DNA of 64,000 nucleotides. Source: an alpha proteobacterium BAL199. Lineage in GTDB: Bacteria > Pseudomonadota > Alphaproteobacteria > Thalassobaculales > Thalassobaculaceae. Position 1 is the first letter of the stretch, and the number at the start of each line of letters is the position of its first letter. Positions 10,343-20,698 of this stretch are shown in pieces. Under the pieces are notes generated by a model, which was given only the letters and a program-made list of their open reading frames with translations, searched no databases and was not told the DNA's origin. Both the position numbers and the translations under genes were made by a program. Location: contig ABHC01000015.1 in NCBI GenBank assembly GCA_000171835.1, forward strand, positions 84,028-148,027, written 5' to 3'.

Positions 10343-12235
10343 ATGAAGACCTCGATCGCGACCGTATCCCTCAGCGGCGACCTGGAGGAAAAGCTCACCG
10401 CGATCGCTGCCGCCGGCTATGACGGCGTTGAGATCTTCGAGAACGACTTCCTGACTTTCGACGGCGGGCCAAGGGATGTCGGCCGGATGATCGGCGATCT
10501 CGGGCTGACCTGCGTCGCGTTCCAGCCGTTCCGCGACTTCGAGGGCATGCCAGATGCCGAGCGGGCGCGCACGTTCGCCCGCGCCGAACGCAAATTCGAC
10601 ATCATGGAGGAACTCGGCACCAAGCTGATGCTGGTGTGCAGCAACGTCTCGCCGGCGTCGCTGGGCGGCATTGACCGGGCAGCCGACGATTTCCGGGAAC
10701 TTGGCGAGCGGGCGAAGAAACGTGGCCTGACCGTCGGCTTCGAAGCACTCGCCTGGGGCCGCCACATCAGCGACCACCGCGACGCCTGGGAGGTGGTGCG
10801 CCGGGCCGATCACCCGAACATCGGCCTGATCCTCGACAGCTACCACACCATCGCCCGCGGTGTGCCCGTGGACAGCATCCGCTCGATCCCCGGCGACCGG
10901 ATCGTGCTGGTACAGATCGCCGACGCACCGCAGGTCGACATGGACCTGCTGCAGCTCAGCCGGCACTTCCGCTGCATGCCGGGTCAGGGCGACCTGCCGC
11001 TGGTCGGGTTCATGCAAGCGCTCGACGCCACCGGCTACGACGGCATGCTGTCGCTGGAGATCTTCAACGACCAGTTCCGCGCCGGCTCGGCCCGCCAGGT
11101 CGCAACCGACGGCAAGCGCGGCCTGCTCCACCTGACTGACCAGGTCTCGCGGTCCACCACCAACCCGAAGCGCCGAAAGCCGACCATGCCGGCGCGGCCC
11201 GCCGGACTGGGCGTCGAGTTCATCGAATTCGCGGTGGACGAGGACACCGCGGACGAATTGACGGCGCTGCTCGCCGGTCTGAGCTTCCATCTCGCCGGCA
11301 CGCATCGCTCCAAGTCGGTCGAACTTTGGCGACAGGGCGACGTCAACCTTGTCGTCAATACCGACAAGGAGGGCTTCGCCCATTCCTCCTATGTCGTCCA
11401 CGGCCCGTCGGTCTGTGCCATGGCGCTCAAGGTGTCGGACGTGGCTGGCGCGATCGAGCGAGCCGAAGCGCTGTTGGTGCCGTCGTTCACCGAAGCGGTC
11501 GGTCCGGGCGAGTTGAAGATCCCGGCGATCCGCGGGGTCGGCGGCAGCCTGATCTATTTCGTCGAACCGCAAGGACTACTGGCCGACATCTGGTCGGTCG
11601 ACTTCGACCTGACGGGCGCGACGGAGCCGTCGACCGACGGAATCGGACTCACCCGCGTCGACCATCTCGCCCAGTCGATGAGCTACGAGGAGATGCTGTC
11701 GGCGCTGCTGACCTACACGGCCCTGCTCGACCTCGACAAAGCCCCGCAGGTCGACATCACCGACCCGGGCGGGCTGGTGCAGAGCCAGGCCCTGCAGGCC
11801 GCCGACGGTGCCGTCCGGCTGGTCCTCAACAGCTCGCAGAGCGCCAAGACCCAGTCCGGGCGCTTCCGCTCGGAGTTCTTCGGGTCCGGCACCCAGCACA
11901 TCGCGTTCGCGACCGACAACATCTTCGAGACGGTACGGCGCATGAAGGCGCACGGGCTGGCGCCGCTGCCGATATCCGATAACTACTACGACGACGTCGA
12001 CGTGCGCTTCGGGCTCGACCCGGCGCTGGTTGCTGACCTGCGCGACCACGACGTGCTGTACGACCGGGACGGCGACGGCGAGTACTTCCAGATCTACACC
12101 CGCACCTTCGCCGACCGGTTCTTCTTCGAGATCGTCCAGCGCAAAGCCTACCAGGGCTTCGGTGCCGCCAACGCCCCGGTGCGGCTGGCCGCCCAGGCCC
12201 GCTCGGCGCCCGAGCCAACCATGCCGCGCCGCTGA
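10343..12235 (+). CDS. quiC: 3-dehydroshikimate dehydratase, QuiC type (TIM barrel plus HPPD-like domain)
   Basis: A 630-residue two-domain protein. Residues 1-270 are a sugar-phosphate isomerase/epimerase-like TIM barrel (ATVSLSGDLEEKL, GLILDSYHTIA, LSLEIFND). Residues ~285-620 are a vicinal-oxygen-chelate unit resembling 4-hydroxyphenylpyruvate dioxygenase. This architecture and length match bacterial QuiC, which dehydrates 3-dehydroshikimate to protocatechuate in quinate/shikimate catabolism. Start at ATG 10343 behind GGAGGTAGGAAGCC. Annotation pipelines often call this family a bifunctional isomerase/HPPD. No protocatechuate cleavage genes are nearby, so the downstream pathway must be elsewhere. 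Confidence 0.85.
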   Translation: MKTSIATVSLSGDLEEKLTAIAAAGYDGVEIFENDFLTFDGGPRDVGRMIGDLGLTCVAFQPFRDFEGMPDAERARTFARAERKFDIMEELGTKLMLVCSNVSPASLGGIDRAADDFRELGERAKKRGLTVGFEALAWGRHISDHRDAWEVVRRADHPNIGLILDSYHTIARGVPVDSIRSIPGDRIVLVQIADAPQVDMDLLQLSRHFRCMPGQGDLPLVGFMQALDATGYDGMLSLEIFNDQFRAGSARQVATDGKRGLLHLTDQVSRSTTNPKRRKPTMPARPAGLGVEFIEFAVDEDTADELTALLAGLSFHLAGTHRSKSVELWRQGDVNLVVNTDKEGFAHSSYVVHGPSVCAMALKVSDVAGAIERAEALLVPSFTEAVGPGELKIPAIRGVGGSLIYFVEPQGLLADIWSVDFDLTGATEPSTDGIGLTRVDHLAQSMSYEEMLSALLTYTALLDLDKAPQVDITDPGGLVQSQALQAADGAVRLVLNSSQSAKTQSGRFRSEFFGSGTQHIAFATDNIFETVRRMKAHGLAPLPISDNYYDDVDVRFGLDPALVADLRDHDVLYDRDGDGEYFQIYTRTFADRFFFEIVQRKAYQGFGAANAPVRLAAQARSAPEPTMPRR

Positions 12236-12242
12236 CGCGGCT

Positions 12243-13091
12243 CTACTTGCGCGCCTTGCGCGGCTTGGCGGCCTTGAACTGCCTGGTCACCTCGATGATC
12301 GCCTTCTCCACTGGCAGCCGCTCCATGCTGGACGCGCCCACGAAGCCGTGGGCGTCGGTGCGTCCCAGCACGTAGTCGACGTCCTGCGGCGTGGCAATCG
12401 GTCCGCCATGGGCCAGGGTCACGATCTCCGGGTTGATCTCCCAAGCGGCCTCGATCATCGCCTGGACCTTGTCGGCAGCATCGTCGAGACCGAGGGCGTT
12501 GGTGGAGCCAATGGTCCCACCGGCGGTCAGGCCGACATGCGGCACCAGCATGTCGACGCCGGCCTTGGCCATCATCCGGGCGTCATCGGGCGAGAACACA
12601 TAGGACAGGGTGTAGAGGCCCGCCGCCCGCGCCCGGGTGATCGTCTCCGCCTCCTTGGCGAAACCGAGTCCCACCGATTCCAGATCGCGCCGGAACACCC
12701 CGTCGATGCGCCCGACCGTCGGGAAATTGATGACCCCGGCATAGCCGACGGCACGCACCTCTTCCAACAACTGATCGATGTCGCGGGTCGGGTCGGTGGC
12801 GCAGATGCCGGCGATCACCGGAATCGCGTCGACCGCCGGCAGGATCTGGCGGCGCCCCATCTCCAGGACGATGTCGTTGGCGTTGCCGAACGGCAGGTAC
12901 CCCGCGATCGACGCGTGACCGTTCATGCGGAACCAGCCGGAATTGTAGACGACGATCAGGTCGGCGCCGCCGATCTCGGCGCACTTGGCGGACAGGCCGG
13001 TACCGGCGCCGGCCGTGACGATCGGGTCGCCGGCGGCAATCACCTCGGCGACACGGGCGCAAACCTCGTCCCGGTGATATCTGCGGGCCAT
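12243..13091 (-). CDS. TIM-barrel / phosphoenolpyruvate hydrolase family protein
   Basis: A 282-residue protein of the TIM_br_sig_trns (PEP hydrolase) family. Recognisable blocks include PIVTAGAGTGLSAKCAEIGGAD near the N-terminus, INFPTVGRIDG in the middle and a C-terminal FVGASSMERLP. The family is related to the PEP mutase/isocitrate lyase superfamily, but its reaction is unknown. It is 29 nt downstream of a UPF0261 gene on the same strand. In plants and fungi the two domains are fused (tomato Tm-1), so a joint role is likely. It ends 7 nt from quiC, convergent, with no visible terminator between them. Confidence 0.88.
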   Translation of the reverse strand: MARRYHRDEVCARVAEVIAAGDPIVTAGAGTGLSAKCAEIGGADLIVVYNSGWFRMNGHASIAGYLPFGNANDIVLEMGRRQILPAVDAIPVIAGICATDPTRDIDQLLEEVRAVGYAGVINFPTVGRIDGVFRRDLESVGLGFAKEAETITRARAAGLYTLSYVFSPDDARMMAKAGVDMLVPHVGLTAGGTIGSTNALGLDDAADKVQAMIEAAWEINPEIVTLAHGGPIATPQDVDYVLGRTDAHGFVGASSMERLPVEKAIIEVTRQFKAAKPRKARK

Positions 13092-13120
13092 GGGGATTCC
13101 TCGTGTTGGTCTGGATGAAA

Positions 13121-14356
13121 TCAGCCGGCAACCGCCGCCGGCCGAATGGATGCCATTAACGCCAGGAGCCGCGCCACCACCAGATCGGCGAAGGGCTGGT
13201 CGTTGATGTGGTCGGACGACCGGACGATCGGACCGTCATAAGCAGCGCTGACCGCCTCGAAGAAGGCGCGATCCGCCTCGGGATCGTGGAACGGACCGCC
13301 CGTCCGGCCGTACTCGGAGATTCCGCCGAGTGGTAGGACCAGTTCGGTCGGCCCGGTGGCGCCCGCCAGCTTGGCCGCCACGATCCGGCCGAGCTCGATG
13401 TTCTCGTCCCGGGTGGTGCGCATCAAAGTGGTTCCGGCGTTGTGCCGATGCAGCCGACGGTCACGCAGCACCGGAGGGACCGTGCCGATCGGTCCGAAAT
13501 TCACCATGTCGAGCGCCCCCGGAACCACGACCTGAGGAATGCCCCGCCGCCCCGCGGCCTCCAGACGCGTCGGCCCGGCGCTCAGCGCGCCAGCGCACAA
13601 CTCGTCGGCCAGTTCGGTGGTGGTCAGATCCAGCACCGCGTCGATCTCGCCGGCCGCGATCAGTTCCTCCATGGCACGGCCGCCGGTGCCGCTGGCATGG
13701 AACACCATGACCTGGCAGCCCACATCGAGCAGCAGGCGGCGGCAACGCTCGGCCGCCGGCGTGGTCACGCCGAACGCGGTGATCGCGACCACCGGGCCAT
13801 CGGCCTGCCGCACGTCATCGGCGGCACCTTCGGCCATGCCGCACACTGCGTTGGCAGCGTTGCGCAGCACCCGGCGCAGGATCGGGTTCAACCCCATGAC
13901 ATCGGTGACCGAAAACAGCACGGCGATGTCACGGGTGCCGACGAACGCCGAGACGTCCCCCGCACCCTTCGTAGACACCAGCACCTTCGGAAACCCGAAC
14001 GGCAAGGCGCGCAGCGGCGCGCTGGCGACCGCCGACCCGGAGCCGCCGCCGATCGCCACCGCGCCGTCGATGCGGCCCTGGTCCAGCAGGTCCCGCATCA
14101 GTGCCACGGCGCCGGACGACATCCGGTCGAGGGCCGCTCCGCGATCTCCGGCGGCGATGAGTTCGTCGACCCCGCCGCCGCCTCGCGCCGCCACCTCCTG
14201 TCGGGTGATATCGGCCCCGCCGTGGTCGCCGCGCACCGACAGGTCGACCATCACTGCGCGATGGCCGCGCGCCTCGACCACACATTTCAGAAAACCCAGT
14301 TCCTCGGCCTTGGTGTCCAGCGTTCCAATGATCGCGATGGTCCGCGACGGATGCAT
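13121..14356 (-). CDS. UPF0261 / Tm-1-like ATP-binding domain protein
   Basis: A 411-residue UPF0261 (Tm-1-like) protein. It starts with the family signature IAIIGTLDTKAEEL and has the glycine-rich loop AIGGGSGSAVASAPLRALPFGFPK and the block STKGAGDVSAFVGT typical of the ATP-binding fold. It is the first gene of a two-gene minus-strand operon with the TIM-barrel protein. In tomato Tm-1 the corresponding N-terminal domain binds ATP and a viral replication protein; the bacterial function is not known. The start at 14356 directly precedes IAIIGT and is the natural choice. Confidence 0.9.
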   Translation of the reverse strand: MHPSRTIAIIGTLDTKAEELGFLKCVVEARGHRAVMVDLSVRGDHGGADITRQEVAARGGGGVDELIAAGDRGAALDRMSSGAVALMRDLLDQGRIDGAVAIGGGSGSAVASAPLRALPFGFPKVLVSTKGAGDVSAFVGTRDIAVLFSVTDVMGLNPILRRVLRNAANAVCGMAEGAADDVRQADGPVVAITAFGVTTPAAERCRRLLLDVGCQVMVFHASGTGGRAMEELIAAGEIDAVLDLTTTELADELCAGALSAGPTRLEAAGRRGIPQVVVPGALDMVNFGPIGTVPPVLRDRRLHRHNAGTTLMRTTRDENIELGRIVAAKLAGATGPTELVLPLGGISEYGRTGGPFHDPEADRAFFEAVSAAYDGPIVRSSDHINDQPFADLVVARLLALMASIRPAAVAG

Positions 14357-14433
14357 GTCAACTTTCCCCAGGCGCGGTCGCGCGCTGCGGGGAGACTACA
14401 AACCGGACCGCACTCCAGCAAGCGGCGGCGACC

Positions 14434-15405
14434 CTACCGCAGCATGAACTGGACTGGCACCCGGACCTCCAACCTGGCTTGCTGGAACGACGCCGGGACG
14501 CCCGGCAAGGGCTGCGCCCGCTCGATCATCCGCTCGACCGCGTGGTCCAGCGAGCGGTCGCCGGCGCTGCGTTCGATATGGTGCGACAGGACCCTGCCGC
14601 TGCGGTCCATCACGAACACCAGCAGGGCGGTGCCTTCGATCCGCCGCTGGCGGGCCCGGTGCGGGTATTCCTTGTGGCGTTCCAGCCAGGCGCGCAACTG
14701 GCTCATGTAGTCGGCGGCACCACCGGCCGTGGCAACCGCTGGCGATGGGGTCCCGCTGTCGGCGCCATGCGCCGGCTGACCGCCAGCAACAGCACCGCTG
14801 TCGCGCGACTGAGTATCCGATGCAGCAGAGACGGCGGCGGCGGGCGGTGCTTCGGCCACCTGGCTGGGCTGCTCGGTCACCGACCGAGGTGGCGCCGGCT
14901 TGGCTATGGTCGATTTGGGGGGGGTGGGCCTGGGTTGTGGAGTCGGCGGCACGACGGCATCACGTGCCTCGACCATTTCGGCTTCCGGCATCGGCACGGG
15001 CTGAACCTCCGGTGCAGGCGCCTTCACCACCGTCGGCTTCACCGGTTCAATGGCTTCCGGCTTGATCAGCTCCGGTGGCTCGGCGGCCGACACTGTCTCG
15101 GCGACTGTTTCCGGCTTGGGCGGTTCCAATGCCTGAGGTACCGGCGGCGTCACAGGCTCCGCGGTCGCCGGAGACGGTTCGGCCGTCGGTGCGGGCACCG
15201 CTTTCATCGCATCCTGCCGCGGCCCGGCCGGGGCCTCGGCCGAGGACGGGCCGGCACTCGGCGACAGCATCACCTGCAGGCTGCTGCCGCCACCGGCGGT
15301 CACTGCGGGTGCCGGGCTGTTCTGAGAAATCCAAGCGGCAGCCATCATGTGGATTCCGAGAGCAACGCCCCCTGCCGCCAGCCAGTGCTTGCCGCCAACC
15401 GTCAT
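14434..15405 (-). CDS. tonB: TonB energy-transducing protein
   Basis: A 323-residue TonB. It has a short cytoplasmic N-terminus and one membrane segment (residues ~8-27). A long Pro/Glu/Ala-rich periplasmic spacer follows (about residues 50-215) and the protein ends in a TonB_C domain (from MSQLRAWLERHKEYP; conserved YP and GTALLVFVMDRSGRV). It carries energy from ExbB-ExbD to outer-membrane receptors. It is the last gene of exbB-exbD-exbD-tonB and overlaps the preceding exbD by ATGA (15402-15405). No TonB-dependent receptor gene is present in the window, so the substrate is unknown. Confidence 0.92.
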   Translation of the reverse strand: MTVGGKHWLAAGGVALGIHMMAAAWISQNSPAPAVTAGGGSSLQVMLSPSAGPSSAEAPAGPRQDAMKAVPAPTAEPSPATAEPVTPPVPQALEPPKPETVAETVSAAEPPELIKPEAIEPVKPTVVKAPAPEVQPVPMPEAEMVEARDAVVPPTPQPRPTPPKSTIAKPAPPRSVTEQPSQVAEAPPAAAVSAASDTQSRDSGAVAGGQPAHGADSGTPSPAVATAGGAADYMSQLRAWLERHKEYPHRARQRRIEGTALLVFVMDRSGRVLSHHIERSAGDRSLDHAVERMIERAQPLPGVPASFQQARLEVRVPVQFMLR

Positions 15406-15818
15406 TGCCCGCTGCCCGGTACCGTCATCAACCGGACCCGCTCCACCCCGGCGTCGCGCAGGATCTCCATGATCCCGACCACCTCCGTCGCCGCCGCCGC
15501 GCCGTCCGCCTTTAGGTGGACTTCCTGAGCGGGAGCGTCCACCAACCGCTCGGTCATCGCCGATTTCAGCGCCGACGCCTCTAGTACCCGGCCGTCCAAG
15601 GCCAACTGCCCGTCGGTTCCGATAAGGAGGACAATGCCCTTGAGATCGCGGGGGTCGCCGTTCCTGGACTGCGGCGGCTCGATCGTAAACGGATCGGTGG
15701 CCGACAGACTGCCTACCACCATGAAGAAAATCAGCAGCAGGAAAACCACGTTGATCAGCGGCAGGATGCGATCGTCCTCATTGGCCGTGCGGGTTCTGTG
15801 CAAGTGAGCAAGCCTCAT
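15402..15818 (-). CDS. exbD: Second ExbD paralogue, with Asn replacing the membrane Asp
   Basis: A 138-residue ExbD/TolR-family protein with one N-terminal membrane segment and a C-terminal periplasmic domain. In place of the usual PLIDVVF the transmembrane motif reads PLINVVFLLLIFFM, so the proton-pathway Asp (Asp25 in E. coli ExbD) is Asn. The neighbouring ExbD keeps the Asp. It overlaps both neighbours by 4 nt (ATGA), so the products are made together. In Xanthomonas a tandem exbD2 exists and is dispensable for iron uptake, which is a possible parallel. Whether this copy conducts protons or forms heterodimers is open. Confidence 0.9.
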   Translation of the reverse strand: MRLAHLHRTRTANEDDRILPLINVVFLLLIFFMVVGSLSATDPFTIEPPQSRNGDPRDLKGIVLLIGTDGQLALDGRVLEASALKSAMTERLVDAPAQEVHLKADGAAAATEVVGIMEILRDAGVERVRLMTVPGSGQ

Positions 15819-16246
15819 CGTGCCCGGTCCCGGATCAGCGACAGGTCGCGCACACCAGCGGCCGACAGCCGATCCAGCACTGCAACCGCCTGCTGCAGAG
15901 GAACGCCGGCCGCCGGCTTCACGAACACGGCCTGATCCGGCTTCTCGGCCACCCGAGTTCGGATGGATGCCTCCAGGCCGTCAAGACCGATGGGACGGCC
16001 AGACAGGCGCAGGCCGGCAGTCCGGATCTCCACCAGCACGGCACCCTCCATCGAGGCCGAGGCGGCGCCCGCCGACGGCGCGCTCAACGTGATCGACCGC
16101 CAGTCGAGAAAGCTCGACGCCAGCATGAAGAACACCAGCAGAATGAAGACGACGTCGATCAGCGGCGTCAGGCTGATCAGCGACCGTCGACGGCGAACCT
16201 TAGCGATCGGCCACAAGGGCCGCCGGACGCAGGCGGGCGACGTCAT
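15815..16246 (-). CDS. exbD: ExbD biopolymer transport protein (canonical Asp)
   Basis: A 143-residue ExbD with the canonical membrane motif LTPLIDVVFILLVFFM, including the essential Asp, and a periplasmic domain. I place the start at the ATG at 16246, which makes the gene overlap the end of exbB by 47 nt. An in-frame ATG at 16264 is also possible, and I see no good start after the exbB stop. It overlaps the second exbD by 4 nt. It works with ExbB to harness the proton gradient for TonB. Confidence 0.88.
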   Translation of the reverse strand: MTSPACVRRPLWPIAKVRRRRSLISLTPLIDVVFILLVFFMLASSFLDWRSITLSAPSAGAASASMEGAVLVEIRTAGLRLSGRPIGLDGLEASIRTRVAEKPDQAVFVKPAAGVPLQQAVAVLDRLSAAGVRDLSLIRDRAR

Positions 16247-16967
16247 GGCGGGGCTCCACGGCATGCTCGGTGAGGACGGGTTCGATGGTCAGGTCGCGGG
16301 TGAAGACCTGGGTGACGACATTCTCCATCTCGTGGGTCAGCCGATCGACGATCCGCTCCAGCCAAGCCAGGATCCCGACAACCGGGATTGCGACGGCAAG
16401 GCCGACGGCGGTCGTCAGCAACGCTTCCCAGATACCGCCCGACAGGATGGAGGGATCGACCTGCGACCCCGCCTGCTCGAGTTGGCGGAACGCCTCAATC
16501 ATGCCCAGCACGGTGCCGAACAAGCCGAGCAACGGCGCCACGCTGGCGATGACCTCGAGCGGCCGAAAGTACATGCGCAGATCCTCGATCCGGTCGGTAG
16601 CCAATCGGGCCACCTCCTCGCGAACCATTGCCTCCGGCAGATCCCGGTACAGGGTTCCGCGAACGGCGCAGGCAACCACCTGCGCCACCGGGTTGCGCGA
16701 CCGGGCAGCGGCATCGATCGCCTCGATCGACCGGCCAGCCCGGTGCAAGGCGAGCGCCCGGCGCGCGGTGGTCCGGTCCCCGACCCGGCTCATTGCGAAC
16801 TGCCACAATTTGACCAGGATGATCGCCAGCGCGACCACCGACATGGCGGCCAAAACGGCCACCACCGGGCCACCGGCGGTCACCATTTCAAAGACCTGCT
16901 CCGATACGCCCGGCTCGACCGCGTCGGCCGGGTTGGTCGACATCGGGCCAACCTGTTCAATCGTCAT
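16200..16967 (-). CDS. exbB: ExbB / MotA-TolQ family proton channel
   Basis: A 255-residue MotA/TolQ/ExbB-family protein with three membrane segments (about residues 32-55, 140-165 and 185-210). The family block APLLGLFGTVLGMIEAF and the following TTAVGLAVAIP helix are clear. It is the first gene of the exbB-exbD-exbD-tonB operon. The upstream region is AT-rich and contains an inverted repeat, a plausible site for iron or other control. Confidence 0.92.
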   Translation of the reverse strand: MTIEQVGPMSTNPADAVEPGVSEQVFEMVTAGGPVVAVLAAMSVVALAIILVKLWQFAMSRVGDRTTARRALALHRAGRSIEAIDAAARSRNPVAQVVACAVRGTLYRDLPEAMVREEVARLATDRIEDLRMYFRPLEVIASVAPLLGLFGTVLGMIEAFRQLEQAGSQVDPSILSGGIWEALLTTAVGLAVAIPVVGILAWLERIVDRLTHEMENVVTQVFTRDLTIEPVLTEHAVEPRHDVARLRPAALVADR

Positions 16968-17015
16968 TGCAGTTGCCCTTGAGCGAGCGGATTACGGATG
17001 CAGGTTCCGTATTAC

Positions 17016-17042
17016 TATTGAAAATCAGTCGCAATTTCAATA
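17016..17042. promoter_or_regulatory. Inverted repeat upstream of exbB (candidate operator)
   Basis: TATTGAAA (17016-17023) and TTTCAATA (17035-17042) form a perfect 8-bp inverted repeat with an 11-nt centre, in an AT-rich stretch about 50 nt upstream of the exbB start. It does not clearly match a Fur box or the RirA TGA-N9-TCA box, so the protein that binds, if any, is not known. Confidence 0.4.
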
Positions 17043-17377
17043 GACACATCGCATGGCAGTTCAATGAGTGCGGACAGCTAATCTCGCCGCACGGAAACTG
17101 CTGATGGTTCGTGCCGCATCCCATTCGCCGACCGGTCCGGACGCCGTGGTTCTGGAATGGGTCGTATAGCCTCGTCGCCGTCTACCGCGATGGCTCGCAC
17201 GGCGAGCGATGCCGGTGATCACATGGACGGCCGAAGCGGCAGCACCGACGACTTAGGCCAACCTTGCAGCCCACCACTCCACAGCGTTGACACAGAAGCG
17301 TTTCTCGGAAGTCACGGCAACTCGCGTATGTCTTTGGTTAACGGGCGGGATGATCCCAATCAGCCGGAGATGCGAGC
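17043..17377. other. Non-coding gap between exbB and ECF sigma gene
   Basis: About 335 nt between the divergent exbB and ECF sigma genes. Short open frames here show no recognisable protein features or ribosome sites. It presumably holds both promoters, but apart from the inverted repeat near exbB I could not identify promoter elements with confidence. Confidence 0.5.
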
Positions 17378-17944
17378 GTGACCGACCTGATCGAAGACCC
17401 CACGACACAGATCCGCGAACTGACCCGGCAAGCCTCGTACCTTACGGCAAACCGGGCAGACGCCGACGATATGGTGCAGGACTCCCTCGTCCGCGCCCTC
17501 AGCTATGTGAAGGACGGCGGAGCCATCCGGAACTGGCAGGCCTACCTGTACCGCATCCTGCGAAATGTCCGGGCCGATCACGTCGGCCGTCAGGCCCGGC
17601 GCGGCCCCACTGTCCTTCTCGATGATGTCGAACACCAACTCGGCATCCCGGCCCCGCAGCCTTCCGAGCTTCTGTTGCGGGAACTGGGCGAAGCGCTTGA
17701 TCGTCTTCCGGCCAGCCAGCGGCGTGTGATTCACATGGTCGCCGTCGACGGCTTATCCTACCAGGACGCCGCCGAGCAGCTCGGTATTCCGATCGGAACG
17801 GTGATGTCGCGTCTGCACCGCGGTCGCTGTGCCCTGCGGCGAGAGATCGGTGACGATTCGATGGAGGCGCTCAGCCCGATCGCCCACCAACCCAACCGCC
17901 GCAAGCTGCGCGACGGCGGCCGCACTGCGGCGGCCGTCGGCTGA
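17378..17944 (+). CDS. ECF (sigma-70 family) RNA polymerase sigma factor
   Basis: A 188-residue group IV sigma factor starting at GTG 17378 behind GGAGA. Region 2 spans about residues 10-75 (DADDMVQDSLVRAL, WQAYLYRILRNVRAD) and region 4 about residues 105-160 (LPASQRRVIHMVAVDGLSYQDAAEQL, then IPIGTVMSRLHRGR). The last ~28 residues are Arg-rich. No anti-sigma factor gene adjoins it: the next gene is a DUF962 protein on the other strand. It could serve the exb/tonB locus (FecI-like), but the sequence does not show that. Confidence 0.9.
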   Translation: MTDLIEDPTTQIRELTRQASYLTANRADADDMVQDSLVRALSYVKDGGAIRNWQAYLYRILRNVRADHVGRQARRGPTVLLDDVEHQLGIPAPQPSELLLRELGEALDRLPASQRRVIHMVAVDGLSYQDAAEQLGIPIGTVMSRLHRGRCALRREIGDDSMEALSPIAHQPNRRKLRDGGRTAAAVG

Positions 17945-17957
17945 TGCCCTCTCTGGG

Positions 17958-19680
<1,723 letters not shown>

Positions 19681-19683
19681 TCC

Positions 19684-20697
19684 ATGCCGCGCATGACGAT
19701 GATCGAGGCGATCCGCGACGCCATGCACGTCACGATGGCCCAGGACCCCAACGTGGTGGTGTTCGGCGAGGACGTCGGCTATTTCGGTGGCGTGTTCCGC
19801 TGCACCCAGGGCCTGCAGCAGAAGTTTGGCCGGTCGCGCTGCTTCGACGCGCCGATCAACGAGTCCGGGATCATCGGCGCTGCCGTCGGCATGGCCGCCT
19901 ACGGGCTGCGACCGTGCGTGGAAATCCAGTTCGCCGACTATGTCTACCCCGGCTATGACCAGATCGTCTCCGAAGCGGCCCGACTGCGCTACCGCTCCAA
20001 CGGCGATTTCACAGCTCCCCTGACCATCCGCATGCCGACCGGCGGCGGCATTCACGGCGGCCAGACCCACAGCCAGAGCCCGGAAGCCCTGTTCACCCAT
20101 GTCTCCGGGCTCAAGACAGTGGTGCCGTCCAATCCCTACGACGCCAAGGGCCTCCTCATCGCGTCGATCGAGGACGACGACCCGGTGATCTTCCTGGAGC
20201 CGAAGCGGCTCTATAACGGCCCATTCGACGGCCACCACGACCGTCCGGTGACACCCTGGGCGAAGCACCCGCTGGGCGACGTGCCGGAGGGCCACTATAC
20301 GGTCCCGCTCGGCAAAGCGGTGGTCCGGCGTCCCGGCAAGGCGGTGACCGTCCTGGCCTACGGCACGATGGTCCATGTCGCGGAAGCGGCGGCCGAAGAG
20401 ACCGGGATCGACGCCGAGGTGATCGACCTGCGCACCCTGCTGCCGCTGGATCTCGACACCATCACCACGTCGGTGACCAAGACCGGGCGCTGCGTCGTGG
20501 TGCACGAGGCGACCCTAACCTCCGGCTTCGGTGCCGAACTGTGCGCGCTGGTCCAGGAGCATTGTTTCTATTCGCTAGAGAAGCCAATCGCCCGGGTCGC
20601 TGGCTGGGACACCCCCTATCCGCACGCCCAGGAATGGGATTACTTCCCCGGGCCGAAGCGCATCGGCGAAGCGCTGATCAACGCGATGGAGGGCTGA
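19684..20697 (+). CDS. bkdA2: Branched-chain 2-oxoacid dehydrogenase E1 beta subunit
   Basis: A 337-residue E1 beta subunit (transketolase Pyr domain followed by transketolase C-terminal domain). Conserved elements include VVFGEDVGYFGGVF near the N-terminus, the active-site region AYGLRPCVEIQFADYVYPGYDQI and RMPTGGGIHGGQTHSQS. It is 3 nt after bkdA1 and 1 nt before bkdB, so the genes are one translation-coupled operon. It pairs with BkdA1 in the cytoplasm. Confidence 0.95.
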   Translation: MPRMTMIEAIRDAMHVTMAQDPNVVVFGEDVGYFGGVFRCTQGLQQKFGRSRCFDAPINESGIIGAAVGMAAYGLRPCVEIQFADYVYPGYDQIVSEAARLRYRSNGDFTAPLTIRMPTGGGIHGGQTHSQSPEALFTHVSGLKTVVPSNPYDAKGLLIASIEDDDPVIFLEPKRLYNGPFDGHHDRPVTPWAKHPLGDVPEGHYTVPLGKAVVRRPGKAVTVLAYGTMVHVAEAAAEETGIDAEVIDLRTLLPLDLDTITTSVTKTGRCVVVHEATLTSGFGAELCALVQEHCFYSLEKPIARVAGWDTPYPHAQEWDYFPGPKRIGEALINAMEG

Positions 20698-20698
20698 G

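Noticed and set aside
17016..17042. Fur or RirA box upstream of exbB
   Set aside because: The inverted repeat does not fit the 19-bp Fur pattern or TGA-N9-TCA; kept only as an unnamed operator candidate.
17157..17381. Short open frames between exbB and the ECF sigma gene
   Set aside because: No ribosome site, no recognisable domain; the region is more likely regulatory.
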